The translations under genes and the position numbers were made by a program. The notes beneath the pieces were generated by a model. That model had not been told where the DNA came from. It searched no databases and saw only the letters and a program-made list of their open reading frames with translations. Positions 48,401 to 60,900 of a DNA stretch of 64,000 bases are shown here, in pieces; position 1 is the stretch's first letter, and each line of letters begins with the position of its first letter. The DNA is from Puffinus mauretanicus (taxonomy: Eukaryota > Chordata > Aves > Procellariiformes > Procellariidae): positions 5,022,001 to 5,086,000 of the forward strand of contig JAJKFH010000374.1 of the NCBI GenBank assembly GCA_023333565.1, in the 5' to 3' direction.

Positions 48401-51220
48401 CATCATGCCCTGGAACAGAAGATGGTTAAGAGGTCTTAGTGACGCACACTGAGAGATTTTTACAGCATCGTCAACCTAGAATTCACACTGGTTCAATAAC
48501 ACATCTGCATAAAGCTGAAATACTTTTGGTCTGTTTAGTCACTTTCATCTGACCTGACTTTTGTGAGACTAGAAATCATGATGTGAAAGTGAACAAATGG
48601 ATGCTCTATGAAGTCAATACACAGAGTGTTTCACCAGCAGAACCCGTCAGTTCTAACTTCCTAGCCCCATCCCACACCTGCTTCCCCATACCCACACACT
48701 GGTATGAATTGCCACAGTACCTCAAATTATCAGGTTCTCAGATTAGACAGGATACCAATCCTGTGGAAATTTGTAATTTTTGTAACTGCTTGTCCTTATT
48801 TTCCACCCTGAAAATATCGGGTAACTATTCCGAAACATGCAAACGTCTCATCAACTGTAGCACAGGACCTGGACCTCATTGGGGCCATCCTGAACTTCCT
48901 CCTTCCAAGAGCTTAACTTCTGCAGGATTAATATGAATCAACTTGAATCTTACCCTACTTTTTGGGTAGGAGCTTTCTGTGCTGTCTGGATTATATGCAA
49001 TGCCAAGCCTAGAATGTGCGGTCATCTGAAGTCACATCCTTACTGTTGGACATCTGTGCAGTTCAGCTGAAGCTCATGAAGCTTTGTTAATTAGTCAGAG
49101 GAGGAGCAGCACACTCATTTTGGTTCTCAGCTATTCACTATGCAGCTGTGATGAGGAGTCTCCTCCAGGTTCGCTGTTTTCTTGTCTCTTTTAAGGAATG
49201 GAATCTGTTGTGATCAACTTCATTCACAGCACATATTTAAGAGCTCACTAAACAGTCATTACAAAAGTGATTGGCATTGTTGGATTGTTACTTGCACATA
49301 TACTGTGACACTTTTTGTAAGACCTCCTTTGCTGCCAAGAAGAGCCTCCTTGTTGCAAACACTGAGACTGATAACTGGCTAGACTGCCAAACCCGTGCTG
49401 GCTGTCTTGCAGCTGAACAGCTTCAACTGAAATGACAGCAGCTTTTCTTTGAAAAGTGAAGAAAAATGACAGCACTCCCTGTTTTGTGAAGGCAAAGCTG
49501 CAACAAATCAAATCCAAGCAGTAACACAGGTTTTAACAAAAAAAACTTCCCACTGCAAATTCTGAGGCACTGTCTGAATGTCTGTCTTCTCCACGGCTTG
49601 TTGCTGACTGGCATATGCATGCTAGCGCTGAAATACCAAGCAGCATAAAGGTTGTATTTGTGCTGCACGTACAATGCTGGTTTCAGTTTGACTGCAGTGA
49701 AAAAATTCCCTAAATCATAAGTGGATTACTGCTGCTGTCTAGAGGGAGCTGTAGAAACAACAGATCAATTCTTTTTTAGCCCTCTACAGATTTCCAATTA
49801 AACCCAGCAATGATTATGTCAGTATAAAGCAGCAATAAGTGTATTTTGATAAAAGGCAATTCGGAGGGGTGGCTGATACACTGGCAGATGTACCTTCCCA
49901 TGGAAAGTCCAGGGAAAAAAAAAAGTAGTTTTTTTTATTCCTTACATACACTTCTCTTTCAACAACTAAGTAGTTTGCACTTTATCTTTGATTTTTTTTT
50001 TTTTAAAAGGCTGGCTACCTTATTTTATCTTTATCCTTTGTGCTCTCTCACTCTCCTCTTTCCAGAATCTCTTTACTTCTCCTTCCTCTACTATGGAAGA
50101 AACCCCCATACTTTGATGAAGTACTTTACATTTTCCATCTATTTATCTAAAGTTATTTAAGCAACATGGCAACATATACACAGCAACCTCAGGGAGAAAT
50201 TACAAAGCTGTTTAAGGATATGACAATGATTTAGGACAGAAACTGAAAGCCAAAAGATATTCTGAATAAACATTAACAGCAACTTGATCTGCTAAAATTA
50301 AGAACTGCTCCGTCTTCCCTCTTGCCCCCTCCCAAAACCAACTTAAGTGGTACGTGCAGAAGTGTCTGTGATGTGAACATATTTCTTCTTTAGCTAACCC
50401 ATTTTTAACATCAGTATCATCATCACACTTATCAAGCTGTTTGCCAACTCTCTAGACATACACAGAATTTTACTAGATGCTGCTTTAATGTTTTAAAACT
50501 ACTTATTAAAATCAGACAAATTCAGTCCACAAAAAATAGTATGTCACAAATATTATTCCCAGCACTAATGCTTTGTCTTTGTTAAAAGCTCCAACAAGGT
50601 AAGCTCAGAAGGAAAGAACTTCCATCCTGCAAAAATTCAAGTTGTCTGAAAAAAAGACAGAAGACAGAACAAAACCTACAAGCAGAATTTCCACAGGGTG
50701 AGTTATGCGATACATCAGTTTTAGAAATGCTGTACTCCCCAGAACACTGTTTCCCAGAATAGATTACCTGTTGAATCTGCACAGCCCACCTGAAGTCAGC
50801 CAGTTGTTCCTCTGAGGGGAAAGGTCTGTGTAAAATCCTCAGACATTGGTACAGCAGGACACACGAGGAACCCTATCTGCGGGGACCTTGCAGCAGGATT
50901 CCTAAGAGAAATGGGAATAAGCCTTTGGAAAAGAGCAGGAAGCCAGGTGGTTTGGCAGAAAAGACTGCCTTCCTTATTTTGCTAGTCCAAACCGTTTTCT
51001 CCAGCAGCAGCCAGGAAGGGTTTTTCTTTACCTTGGCATTAAATCTTGCCAGCTCCGGCACTTGAAAACAGCATCCCAACTCTCTTGGGATTCAAACGTG
51101 TCTTCTGTACCAGACATCTAGCGGGGTTGTCCGCAGTGCAGTTCTGCTTCATTTGGTACCTCTAGCAAAGGAAAGCATTTCTACCTCGACAGAATCACGA
51201 GTCCACACGTCACACAGTTT
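45421..51220. other. TSHR-GTF2A1 intergenic region
   Basis: The two genes converge here, and the gap is about 5.8 kb if both polyadenylation calls are right. It holds an old CR1 relic at 46.37-46.98 kb. Otherwise it is unique sequence, in which none of the short reading frames shows a recognisable protein or splice structure. I see nothing else. Confidence 0.6.
46370..46980 (+). mobile_element. Ancient CR1 LINE relic (non-avian-type lineage)
   Basis: Degenerate but ordered matches to ancient amniote CR1 run through it: 'gggacctggaaaaaggagtgaacag', then 'aaatataaagtgatacatg', then 'caggaacaagatcttaggggtacagtagacaagtccatgaaaa', then 'tggaactagaaaagtttcagaatagggtagcaa', and last 'agactagaagggagatgac'. 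These correspond to the region from INDLEKG to the C-terminal LEKRR block. It has decayed beyond any reading frame. It belongs to the old CR1 type shared with turtles and crocodilians, not the young octamer-ended avian type. Confidence 0.75.
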
Positions 51221-51240
51221 TTGTGTTACAAGATTTTTTT

Positions 51241-51246
51241 TTTATT
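51241..51246 (-). promoter_or_regulatory. GTF2A1: Probable distal GTF2A1 polyadenylation signal
   Basis: TTTATT on + is AATAAA on the minus strand. In the minus-strand direction it is followed by a GU-rich stretch (TGTGTGACGTGTGG), as a strong cleavage site requires. Confidence 0.55.
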
Positions 51247-54200
51247 TTTACAATTTAATGATAGTCTTTGTTTTGGATTTGTTATTGAAATATACTTATC
51301 CAAATTAAATACTTGCTGTTTTCAATTTCACTAACTTTTTGTTTACAAAATTGAACTAAAAATGTAAATAAAGTGTAGAAAGTGTAAACCAAATACACCC
51401 AGCTATGCATTTTTTAAAATAGTTACCACTAAAAGGCATTTTAAAATACCAGCTCACCAATATCCATCTTCAGAGAGGGGTTTTTGACCTATGGAAATGA
51501 ATGGGCAACTCAGCATCATTTGTAACGCAAAGCGCTGTTTTCAATTATTTATTCTTTCTCCATAATACCCCATTATTTCAGATAACCCTCTTTCATGTCA
51601 CGCAAGGACATGAACATTTATACTATCTAAAAATATATAATTGCACAGGCATTTCACACAAAAATAATAGGGAAAGTCTTCACTCTAAAGAAAAAAATAG
51701 TCATAAAAACAATTTTCTGAATGTTATATATCCACACTGAAGGTCAAAAGTAGTTCAACTGCAGTTCATCTGACTGTACTATAGATGTCATTACATCTGA
51801 AAGGATAAGAGTGGTTTTGGCATAATCCCATTAGTGGTGAAAAAAATAGTTTGGAAAAAGTGATAGAGTCTGCTCTGAAAACAAGCGGCAAGACCTTCAG
51901 TCTTAAGAGTATTTTACAAACAAAAGTCTGGGTTAGAAAAAAACAAAACAAGACACGAACTCCAAAGCTGATACAGTTTAAGACAAGTTGTAAGAAACGA
52001 TGTGTAGTTTAAACTAAATGGGGATACACTGAAAGCTATGCTAATATCCCAAGATTCTTCTCCTCTCATACCTCCGCAATTAAAATAATAAAGCCATAAA
52101 GAAATCAAACTGGTAGAAAAAAAAAAAAAATCAGGTATTTTTAAGTATACTTGATTTTGCCCCCAAAATATCCTTGAAATACTTTGCTCATGCACAGCTG
52201 GGAGAGCACAATTAACATTCACAATTATAATGTTCTCATCTTCCCTTACAGAGATGAAATCCAGCTTTTTTTGTGTTTTGAGTTTGCTACTAATCTGTCA
52301 GCATTCTGCCTTCCCTCCTCTTTTTAGGGTACTTTTGAAAATATTTTCACCAGAACAGGCCATTTTTCCAAGCTGTTTTTTTCTTACACAGTATGCAAGC
52401 TCAGAGAGCAATGATCTTTTCTGGTAAAACATCAGAATTTCTGATAGTTATTTATCCAGAATCATCTCCAAATCCTTTTCAAGATGACAAGTAAGGCAAA
52501 CAGCACTGTTTGTTTTTAGATTTGCCCAAGTGTTGAGAGCTGGAGGGCAATAAAAGTATTAGAGGAAAAAAAACCCTTGAGTATTAGAAAAAAAAGTACC
52601 ACTCCTTATGATTCTTGGTTTGCTATACCTTTACACCACTATAGCTAAAAGATTACTTGAAAATCACTGCATTCCAAAATACCCCCATATAGGTAGTATA
52701 GCGTATAGCTTACATTCGTTCTAATTATTTTTAGAATTTCAAGTTCAAAAGTTCAATTTAAAAATAAAGCACGATTCATGTCTCAAGATACTGCTTTTAG
52801 CCAGGAACTAAAAAGATGTCACCTGCTTACACTAGAAAGCAATTCTGTCAAATCAGTTTCAATGATGAAGATGAAACCTTTACGATCAGCCAGCTATCAT
52901 CCAAGAACTCTGTATTTTACTTCTCAATATTGTCTTGCATTTCCATTTACAGGACTAATATCCAGATGGCACACCAAGTTACTGAACCAATCTTATCTCA
53001 AGACTGAAGTCTCAAGTTACCGTAGGGAGAAAATTCTTAAATAAATATGGAAGTCTGGCCTCAAGATTAAAATGTGAATTTTTTTATAACATTGTGGAGA
53101 TGTTAAATCTGAAGTCTGAAAAGCAAACTCAACAAGTAGGTGACAGTGATGTTACCTGCGTGTGATGAAAATAAATTCAGAATCTTCAGTCTTATTACAT
53201 AATAGTCATTAAGCCTCATATATTAAACAAATGCACATGCAAGATAGTAAATGAAGTGGCAAACATTTTTAAATAACATCTTTAATTAAAGTTTTTGCAA
53301 AGGCAAAATATTAAACTTAAAATAGGTCTTAGTACATCAAAATACTAAGTTCTCTAATCGTATTCCAAGCATGGCCTTTGAAACATAATATCCTGTATAT
53401 CACAGAGGAGCAACCTTGATCTGCAATTGTACAGAATGAATTTTACAAACATAATAAATATATTTACCCCCTTACACATAACAGTATATGTACAACAGCA
53501 GTTGACAATAGTAGCTCAGAACAGCAAAAAAGGATATTCCCCCACTCCGTAATCTATTGGTACCCTATGCACTCTGGAACATGTCTCATTGGATGACTGT
53601 ACATATAGCTAACCCAAGCTAGTTCTTCCTGTTAAAAAACCAGCTCCTGTCGTTCCACAACGTCTAATCCACCAAATAATAATTAAAAGACACACTGCAT
53701 GAACTGCCTGAAAAAAGCAGACAACAGGGAAACCAATGGACTGGTTTTTACACATTTCCCAACCAATCACTGCAATGGGAAAACAAGACTTTAAATGCCA
53801 GACATCAATACATAACAATATGCGAGTTTCTTCATCTTGTATAGTCACTAATCTCAAAGTCTGAAAAGAACTCTAATTTCAGTTGGGGGCGCGTGGGTGG
53901 GATGGCACACAGTAAACCCCACGATGCTGTGTAAGGCAGCCCTGTATCAATCCAGTGTGCGTTATCCTAAAACCACTGTTCACTTCCTGGACATCTTATT
54001 GCATTCTATTAGGAAGCTTTTGCTTTGGGGGAAGTTTTGGGGCCTTTATTATCTTTAAAGGAGCTTTTACAAATTGAAGAGATTGAATCAAAATGAACTT
54101 TAGTTAAGGGTCTCTAACTCCTTCAGTGGAATTAAGAAATTTTACTTTCATAGTGTTATGTGGTGACATAATTACTGCTAACTGTCAGGTGATGGAATTA

Positions 54201-54980
54201 TTTTCACAGACTCAATAAAGTTTACTTTAACACTAATTGTGCAGTAGAAATAGAAAAAACATTTATAAAAAAAAATCTGTTACGTGACACAACATGTTCT
54301 TTGCTCTTTTCTAGAAACTGTGCTTCAGAATCACGTATCATACTCTTGGAAATAAACTCGGACCACAATTATCACTTTAATTCGTGTTTAGGAAACTGAA
54401 TGATGTTCAAATGCAACTTTTGAGTACAATGCAGGAACAAGGAGTATGAAGCCTCAAAGAAATCTTATCGCTAACCAGCAACTGAGGGGGAATAAAAACA
54501 TATTTTATTTAAATAGTCCAATATAAAGTTCCTTATGTGACTAAATTCTCTATTATCTCCTTAACAGAAAACATATTTCAATTTGTTTTCAACTTAGATG
54601 TTTTAAAATCATTGCACACACTAAAACCCAACAGAATTAGAGCAAAAAAGTTGCTTTTCTGATTGAAGCACTGCAGGAAATTTACTCTCTCTCTGGAATC
54701 AAAAAAAGGTATTGTCATACTGGCAAAACAGGTATTCTGCAAACTGAAAAGGCACAAGACTCCCAGTTTTGCCCAGTTGCTCTGCAAGTTTCCATCAGCC
54801 ATCATGGTTATAATTATGAAGTTATCCTTCCCCATTTTTTCCATCATAAAAAGGTGCTCCATTATCTGTGCAAATTTTAACATAAGCTCTCTTGAAATAA
54901 TTGTTTCCATAATACTGAACTATTTAAATGGGGAAAAAAAACCAAAACGCAACCAAAAAAAACCCAAGCCGGAGAAGAGA

Positions 54981-54999
54981 GGGGGGGCGGCGGCGGCGG
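54981..54999. repeat. G7(CGG)4 tract in GTF2A1 3'UTR
   Basis: On + it reads seven G followed by CGG four times; in GTF2A1 mRNA it would be (CCG)4 followed by C7. It stands out in an AT-rich surround. Confidence 0.9.
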
Positions 55000-56464
55000 A
55001 AGTCATTTATGAACTATGAACACGGGAATCCCTTGCCCTCTGAAAGGAATGGTTTCTTTGGAACCTAATGAAATGGTCTGTTCAGTTACACTGTTAAAAC
55101 CATGATTAAAAATTCAAGTACAATAATAAAATTAAGCAAACTACATTCTTACAGCAAGCTGCTACAATAAAATGAAATTAAAACATGCTTTTTGATTTAA
55201 AAAAAGGAACACTTGATGTAGCAATAAGAGCACAGTTTGGTATGTTCATGTTTGACTGGCTTTCCGAAAACTTCACAGGTATTTGTATTTGAAGACAAAA
55301 CTTCTTATCTGAAAAGCATACCGTACAATTAGCTTGCAAGCGACTGTGCAAGTTCAGAAAGCTTCTAACATCCTTCGGAACAGGCTAAGCTTAAGTTACC
55401 TTTAAAGTTCTGCTATCCCTTAAAAATAAATAAAAAGGCTATGCAGCTTCTAGTATATGTATGTGGGTGAAAAAAATCACTAAGATGTATGAAAACAAAG
55501 TGTTGTACAAGTAATCTGGGTTCCAGTAGTATAAACAAGAATCTATACCTAAAGGGATTTTTCTTCCTTTTATTTGTTTGGTTGTGCAGCGTTACGGGAA
55601 TTTTTCTGAAGTCCACTACTTAAGACTTACTGATAACAGATATGGAAAAGGTGAGGGAAGGAATTAGTTGATACATTATTGATTTCACTGCAGTTGTACA
55701 TAGAAGTGTCAACAGTGGTAAAAAAATAAAAATAAAATATCTGCTTTGTTCAGAAGAAAGCAAACACCAAGATGTTTGAGATACGTTGAAGCCCCAAGCC
55801 AAAAATGCACTCTAAATGACAATTCTGTTACTTAAGGATGAATTAGAAGAAACCTCAATTAACTTTTCATAAAGCTTATGTATGTAGATGGCTTACTAAC
55901 AACCATATGGCTCTAGACGTAGCCCACAGGCAGTTTTAATCTGTATCAGTGAGAGCGCAGGTGTACAAAATCACAGCGAAAAGAAACCTCTTTAAAATGT
56001 GTTTTTTCTACGTACCACTGAGACTATGAATGCACTTGGAGGCAAGTAAATCAGACAGAATGAAAACTAGAGCAGTCATTATATACTGCTAAAATATACT
56101 TGTGACTTTGTTAAATAATGTTTAAAAAAAATTTCATTCTCAAGCAAAAAAAAAGGTCAGAAATCATGGTTCAAATGTCTGCTTCTGAAAGTCTTCCCCA
56201 ATTGAACTAGAATTATCTTCGCTGTGTCCTTTTTTCATCATCTTTCCAAGGACCCAATGAAACATAAAATTTTTTTGAAATGGTGAGCCATATGAACATT
56301 CCTTCCTCAACAGTTTCTGAAGTATAATGCCCATTCCCTCTCCTCATTCAAAAGTAACTGCATTTCCGAAAGCAGGGTTTGCAAGAGTAACCCACGCATG
56401 AAGAAAAGGTGTTCACTTCTCAGGAGAGGAAGGGAAGGAGTGGGGAGCAACCTTGTTGCTTTTC

Positions 56465-56575
56465 AAAAACAAAAAAACCCACCAAACAAAAAAAAACCAA
56501 CAAAAAACCCAAAACAAAACAAACAAACAAAAAAAACCCCCAAAACCCACACACCACCACGAAACCCCACCTCTG
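56465..56575. repeat. A/C low-complexity tract
   Basis: AAAC, AAAAACCC and CACC units run with almost no G or T on the + strand. In GTF2A1 mRNA it would be a G/U-rich run. Reading frames across it are compositional artefacts. Confidence 0.85.
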
Positions 56576-57836
56576 GAAAAGGCAAGTGAAAAAGTGACTA
56601 CACAAGGTTTAGTGCATCCGACTGCCTGATTTTCTGTTACTAAGACAGTCTAAAGATACTCTAACAAAATTTGTGTTCTCAAAAGCTGTGCAGCTCTCTT
56701 CATGAAATTACATGCCACCTGGAAACTTTAGAGAGATTAACTGCTGCAGGTAAGTTATGGCTATACTTTTTAGTAAAGCGGATTAACAGAAGTTAATTTT
56801 TATGTTTTTTAGAATTTTTATGTGATTTTCTATATTAAAAATTTAGTCATTCTTGTGGTCTGTTGAATTATTTGTGGATGTCTGGCCTACATATGTAGTA
56901 AGCAGGTGAAGGAATGCATCTATTATGCCATTATCTACACATTTGATTCAAAAGGTCTCCAAAGCCTTTTAAAAAAAAAAAAAAATCAACGGAAACTATA
57001 TTATTCTTTTCAGCTCAGTGATGCTGAACCACCACCAAACAGCAAGAATATAATTAACAAGTTAAGCAATCTGACTTTTGTTGGGGGGGAGCTACAGCTG
57101 CTCAGTATTTGAAAAATACATCCCTAAATAAAAGGTATCACTTACATGAAATTAAAATAATTTTGAAATATAAATGATCATTTTATCATTTTGTAACTGC
57201 TAGGAACAACAACCTGTTTATGGGGAACTGAATTGAAAACAACAAATAGATATAATAATTAATGAGCATATCAGAATTAAAAATATTTTCCTTATACAAG
57301 TTATTTAAAATTTAACACCTTAATTCTTACCCTTCTGTACAAAGCTTGCACGCAGTTTAAGTAACATTCTGACCATCCTCACTACCAAAAGGAAGTGTTC
57401 AAAGCAAAGATTTGTACACACAATAAGCATTTTCAGATTAATAATCTATCAAAGGGAAGAGTTCCTTCAATCAGTGGAAGTAGTATTTTAAAATCTTAAA
57501 TCAAGGGAAAAAGGAGGGGGGGCGGGGAACAAAGCCTTACATGCTAAATACCAGCTGTAGGTACCTGTATGTAGAATTGATAATTAAGGTATTCCTAACA
57601 CACAAAACCAGCTCCCAGACAATGCTATAGCTGCTACAGTCCATGGCTTGCTCATCTGAAGTAGTGTCTTTGTTGCCACATTTTACCTTTGTTCCAATAC
57701 TTTTGTTTATTGTTTATTTCTGATGTGCAGATACACATTTTGATTGGAGTATACGTCCAAGTCTCAACCTTTCCTGCTTTTGATTTTTTTTTTCCTTTTA
57801 CAGGGAGTTTTTTTGTTTTGTTTTGTCTTTAAAACT

Positions 57837-57944
57837 TCACCATTCTGCATCCCCAATGGCTTTGGAAAATACATAATCTCTTCCATTAAGATTCATGATG
57901 CCATCTTTGAGATGAAATTTCCATTTGTTTTTACTTCGATGAAT
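57837..57944 (-). CDS. GTF2A1: GTF2A1 last coding exon (C-terminus of TFIIA alpha/beta)
   Basis: On the minus strand, the acceptor CTCGTTTTTAG is followed by 35 codons and TGA (57837-57839). It reads IHRSKNKWKFHLKDGIMNLN then GRDYVFSKAIGDAEW. This is the end of the TFIIA beta chain, part of the beta-barrel that contacts TBP and DNA at the TATA box in the nucleus. Human GTF2A1 ends with the same words. The exon starts on a codon boundary (phase 0), directly following the K codon that ends the upstream exon. The precursor is normally cut into alpha and beta chains by taspase-1 at a site upstream of this window. Confidence 0.98.
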   Translation of the reverse strand: MHRSKNKWKFHLKDGIMNLNGRDYVFSKAIGDAEW

Positions 57945-60900
57945 CTAAAAACGAGAAAAAGTTGAACTATTACTCTGCATCAGAAATAGGTAATAATGCG
58001 TAAGTAAATTATAAGCGCAAGAAAAAATGAAAATAACTATTAGACATACATTACTAAATTACTACAAATATCTTGCAAATCAATTCTGCATTTAGCTATG
58101 AAAAACAAAAACTAATTATGCATATAGCAGTATTTTCAGTCTTCATTTTTTAAACCAGGGACAGCAACTGACACAAAACCATGCAAGCACAGAGGCATTC
58201 CAAAATCCAAAGCATATAGCAAATTTTTACAGGTGGCTGGACAGGAAGACGACAGATATATCCACCTGTGCTGTTTTAATTTGATTAAATTATCTTTGAT
58301 TACGACAGCCATGAAACTCCACTTTAAACCAGCCCTGAAAGGGTCAAACACTTAGTATTTGCACCTCTTGTCTAAACTCCATTCTACAGGAAAACTAGTT
58401 TGATTATGTCATGTATAGATAGATAGCAGGCCTATTCACCTTTCTACTTCTAATATTAGAGTTTGACCCTGGGTTTCTGAAAGTTAAGTTTTGGTTAAAA
58501 GGCAAGTGGATTATTTACAAGGTTTTCAGTCTGAAGATCTCTATGATACAAAATGCACAAGCTGATATAGAATATATGTACTAGTCTTACATTCTACAAT
58601 TTCTCCCCAACAGTGAGTCATTGTATACAATTTACACTCCCATTCTCATTGTAAAGTGTCAAGTGAGAGAAGTAACATCTCCAGTATTGTGGACGATGGC
58701 ATGAAGCTTCAACTTTAACCTATAGTCTTCCCAGTTAAAATATTGGCCCTTTTAAGGAAGAAGCTTGTAAGATTAAGCTGGGAGATCAGTCCAGCCATTT
58801 GCAATAACCCAAGAAATACCGGGGGGGGGGCAGAGAAGAAAAAAAAAAAACCCACTACCAAAAAAAACCCCAAAAGACGACATTCTTGCTCCCCAGGGAG
58901 TCCATATTATGGGAGCCTGTGACATAATAGATCTTCAGGTTATAATGGATATTCCTGTTGACACAGCACAAGACAAAGAATAAAACAACAGTTTTATTCA
59001 TATTCTCTTTACAAAAATATTCCATACAAAAGTAACTCTTCTTTCTTCATGCCCATTCCCAAACAAATACTACCTGACTACAGGAAGCAGGTTGACCAAT
59101 GTGGTGAAGGAGATCGGAGAAGATACAAGAACAAGTATTGGAAGACTTCAATCATCTTATGCCTACTGAGTACACATCAACGTGCAGCATTGAAGCTGTT
59201 TTAGATACTATACAGTCAAGTCCTACTTCATGAAGAAGCTAAGTCAGGAATCCACAAAACACACAATCCTTTTCTTGGTTCAAGACAGTGTGCAGAGCTT
59301 AAGTTAGAAAATATCACCAGAACTAACAGCAACTACGTAAGACAAACATTTTCCCAGGGGTAATAAAAAGTCAATAAAACCACTAGAAGAGTGTTTAACT
59401 GAATTTATGTTCTTATGTTTCATTTAAAACTGAAGGAAACGAAACTAAATTCAGTCTAAAGGTAGAAGAGTAAATTTTGCAAAAAACTAAAAAAAGAAAA
59501 AACACACACACACGAAACCCACATAGAAAGCACAGAGCAGATAAATACCTGCCACCTAGCAAAAAGGGCATCAGAAAGAGCAAAAGACCACCAGTACAAC
59601 AGCAGGACAACAAGATATTCAAGGAAAGCAAAGATCTTTCAGAAAGCTGAAATGCTGTCCAAAAGAAAAAAGATTACCAAAAACTTTTGCAGTTAAAACA
59701 TAAAAATGTAATGGGGCGATCTAAAAAAAGTTAAGAAAATTTTACAAAAGGCATAAGAACAAGGAAACCCCATTGCAATTTTTCAATTTCCATCAAGGAC
59801 AGGAAATTTCATCATCTACTATTAGTGCTGTAGAAACAAACAGTAAAGTAGCACCAGAACAGATATGACCATAGCAGTCAATCAATTATTAGTACTATTG
59901 TTTGCTCTGTGCTCACTTTAAGCTAAAAAGTAAGTGGCAACAGCAAATAAATGAACAAGGAAAGGTCTGCCTTATATATTCTACTTGCCCTTCCAAATGG
60001 CATTCAACAAAAATCCCTCATCAGAAGCATCTGAGCTGCCATAAGGTGAGAAGGAAGGTCCTCAGATGAATAAGTAACTGAATAAATATGGGAAAACAAG
60101 GGTAAGAACACTGTTTTTACAGTGAAATAAGATCATTCCAGAAGAGATTTGTGCTGGCTGGAGTCTGCATGGTTTAAGAATTCACTAATCATCTGGAAAA
60201 TGACAAAACATCACTGATGATACAAAAGAACAGTTACTGAAGAGCTGCAGAACGATGTTACTGCCCTAACTCATTGTGTAATAAAAAAATGGTGGCATTC
60301 AATGTATATGAAGGTAGTAACAATGGAAAAAACACTTCCAACTTACATGGATAGAAAAAATGATGGGTTTGAGCTGACAATTACAACTCAGGAATGAGAT
60401 CCTGATGTTCTAAGACTTTTCCATGAGAACATCAGCTCTGTGTTCAGTGGGGTCAAAAGCACACATGAACTATTTTAGAACATTGCTACACCACTTAATA
60501 AATTGAAAGTTCACCTGTGTTATGAACAGCTCTGATATTCCCTCAACCTCATCTACCTGTATCAAATAAGATACAGAAGAATAAAACAGATCTGGAGAAT
60601 GAAAGTAAGAAACATCAAATGTTTGGACAGCCGTACAAATAACAACCAAGTAAAGTGTAGCTCTGATTTCAAAGAGATGACTGAGGAAGGTTATGATGGT
60701 CTGCAATATCATAAAAGGCACCAAGAAAACAAAGAGGAAACACTCTTCTAAATAAAGAACTAGGAGGTATCATATGAAACTAATGGATTAAACATTAGGT
60801 AATTCTCTACACATCACATAATTAATTTATGAAACTTCTTGTCCTAAGACAAAGCTTACAAGAATTTAAAAAAAAAAAAAAAATCAAGTTAATTTGTGAC

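Larger units (their letters stand above)
51221..57836 (-). other. GTF2A1: GTF2A1 3' untranslated region (probable extent)
   Basis: About 6.6 kb lies downstream of the GTF2A1 stop codon on the minus strand and is unbroken by any recognisable mobile element, which is unusual for this window and fits a long conserved 3'UTR. It contains a (CGG)n/G-run at 54981-54999, an A/C-rich low-complexity tract at 56465-56575, a G-run at 57516-57527 and several TTTATT hexamers (minus-strand AATAAA; for example near 51547, 54504, 57707) that could give shorter isoforms. Two Pumilio-type sites (minus-strand TGTACATA at 53487-53494 and TGTAGATA at 56932-56939) can be seen. Confidence 0.6.
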
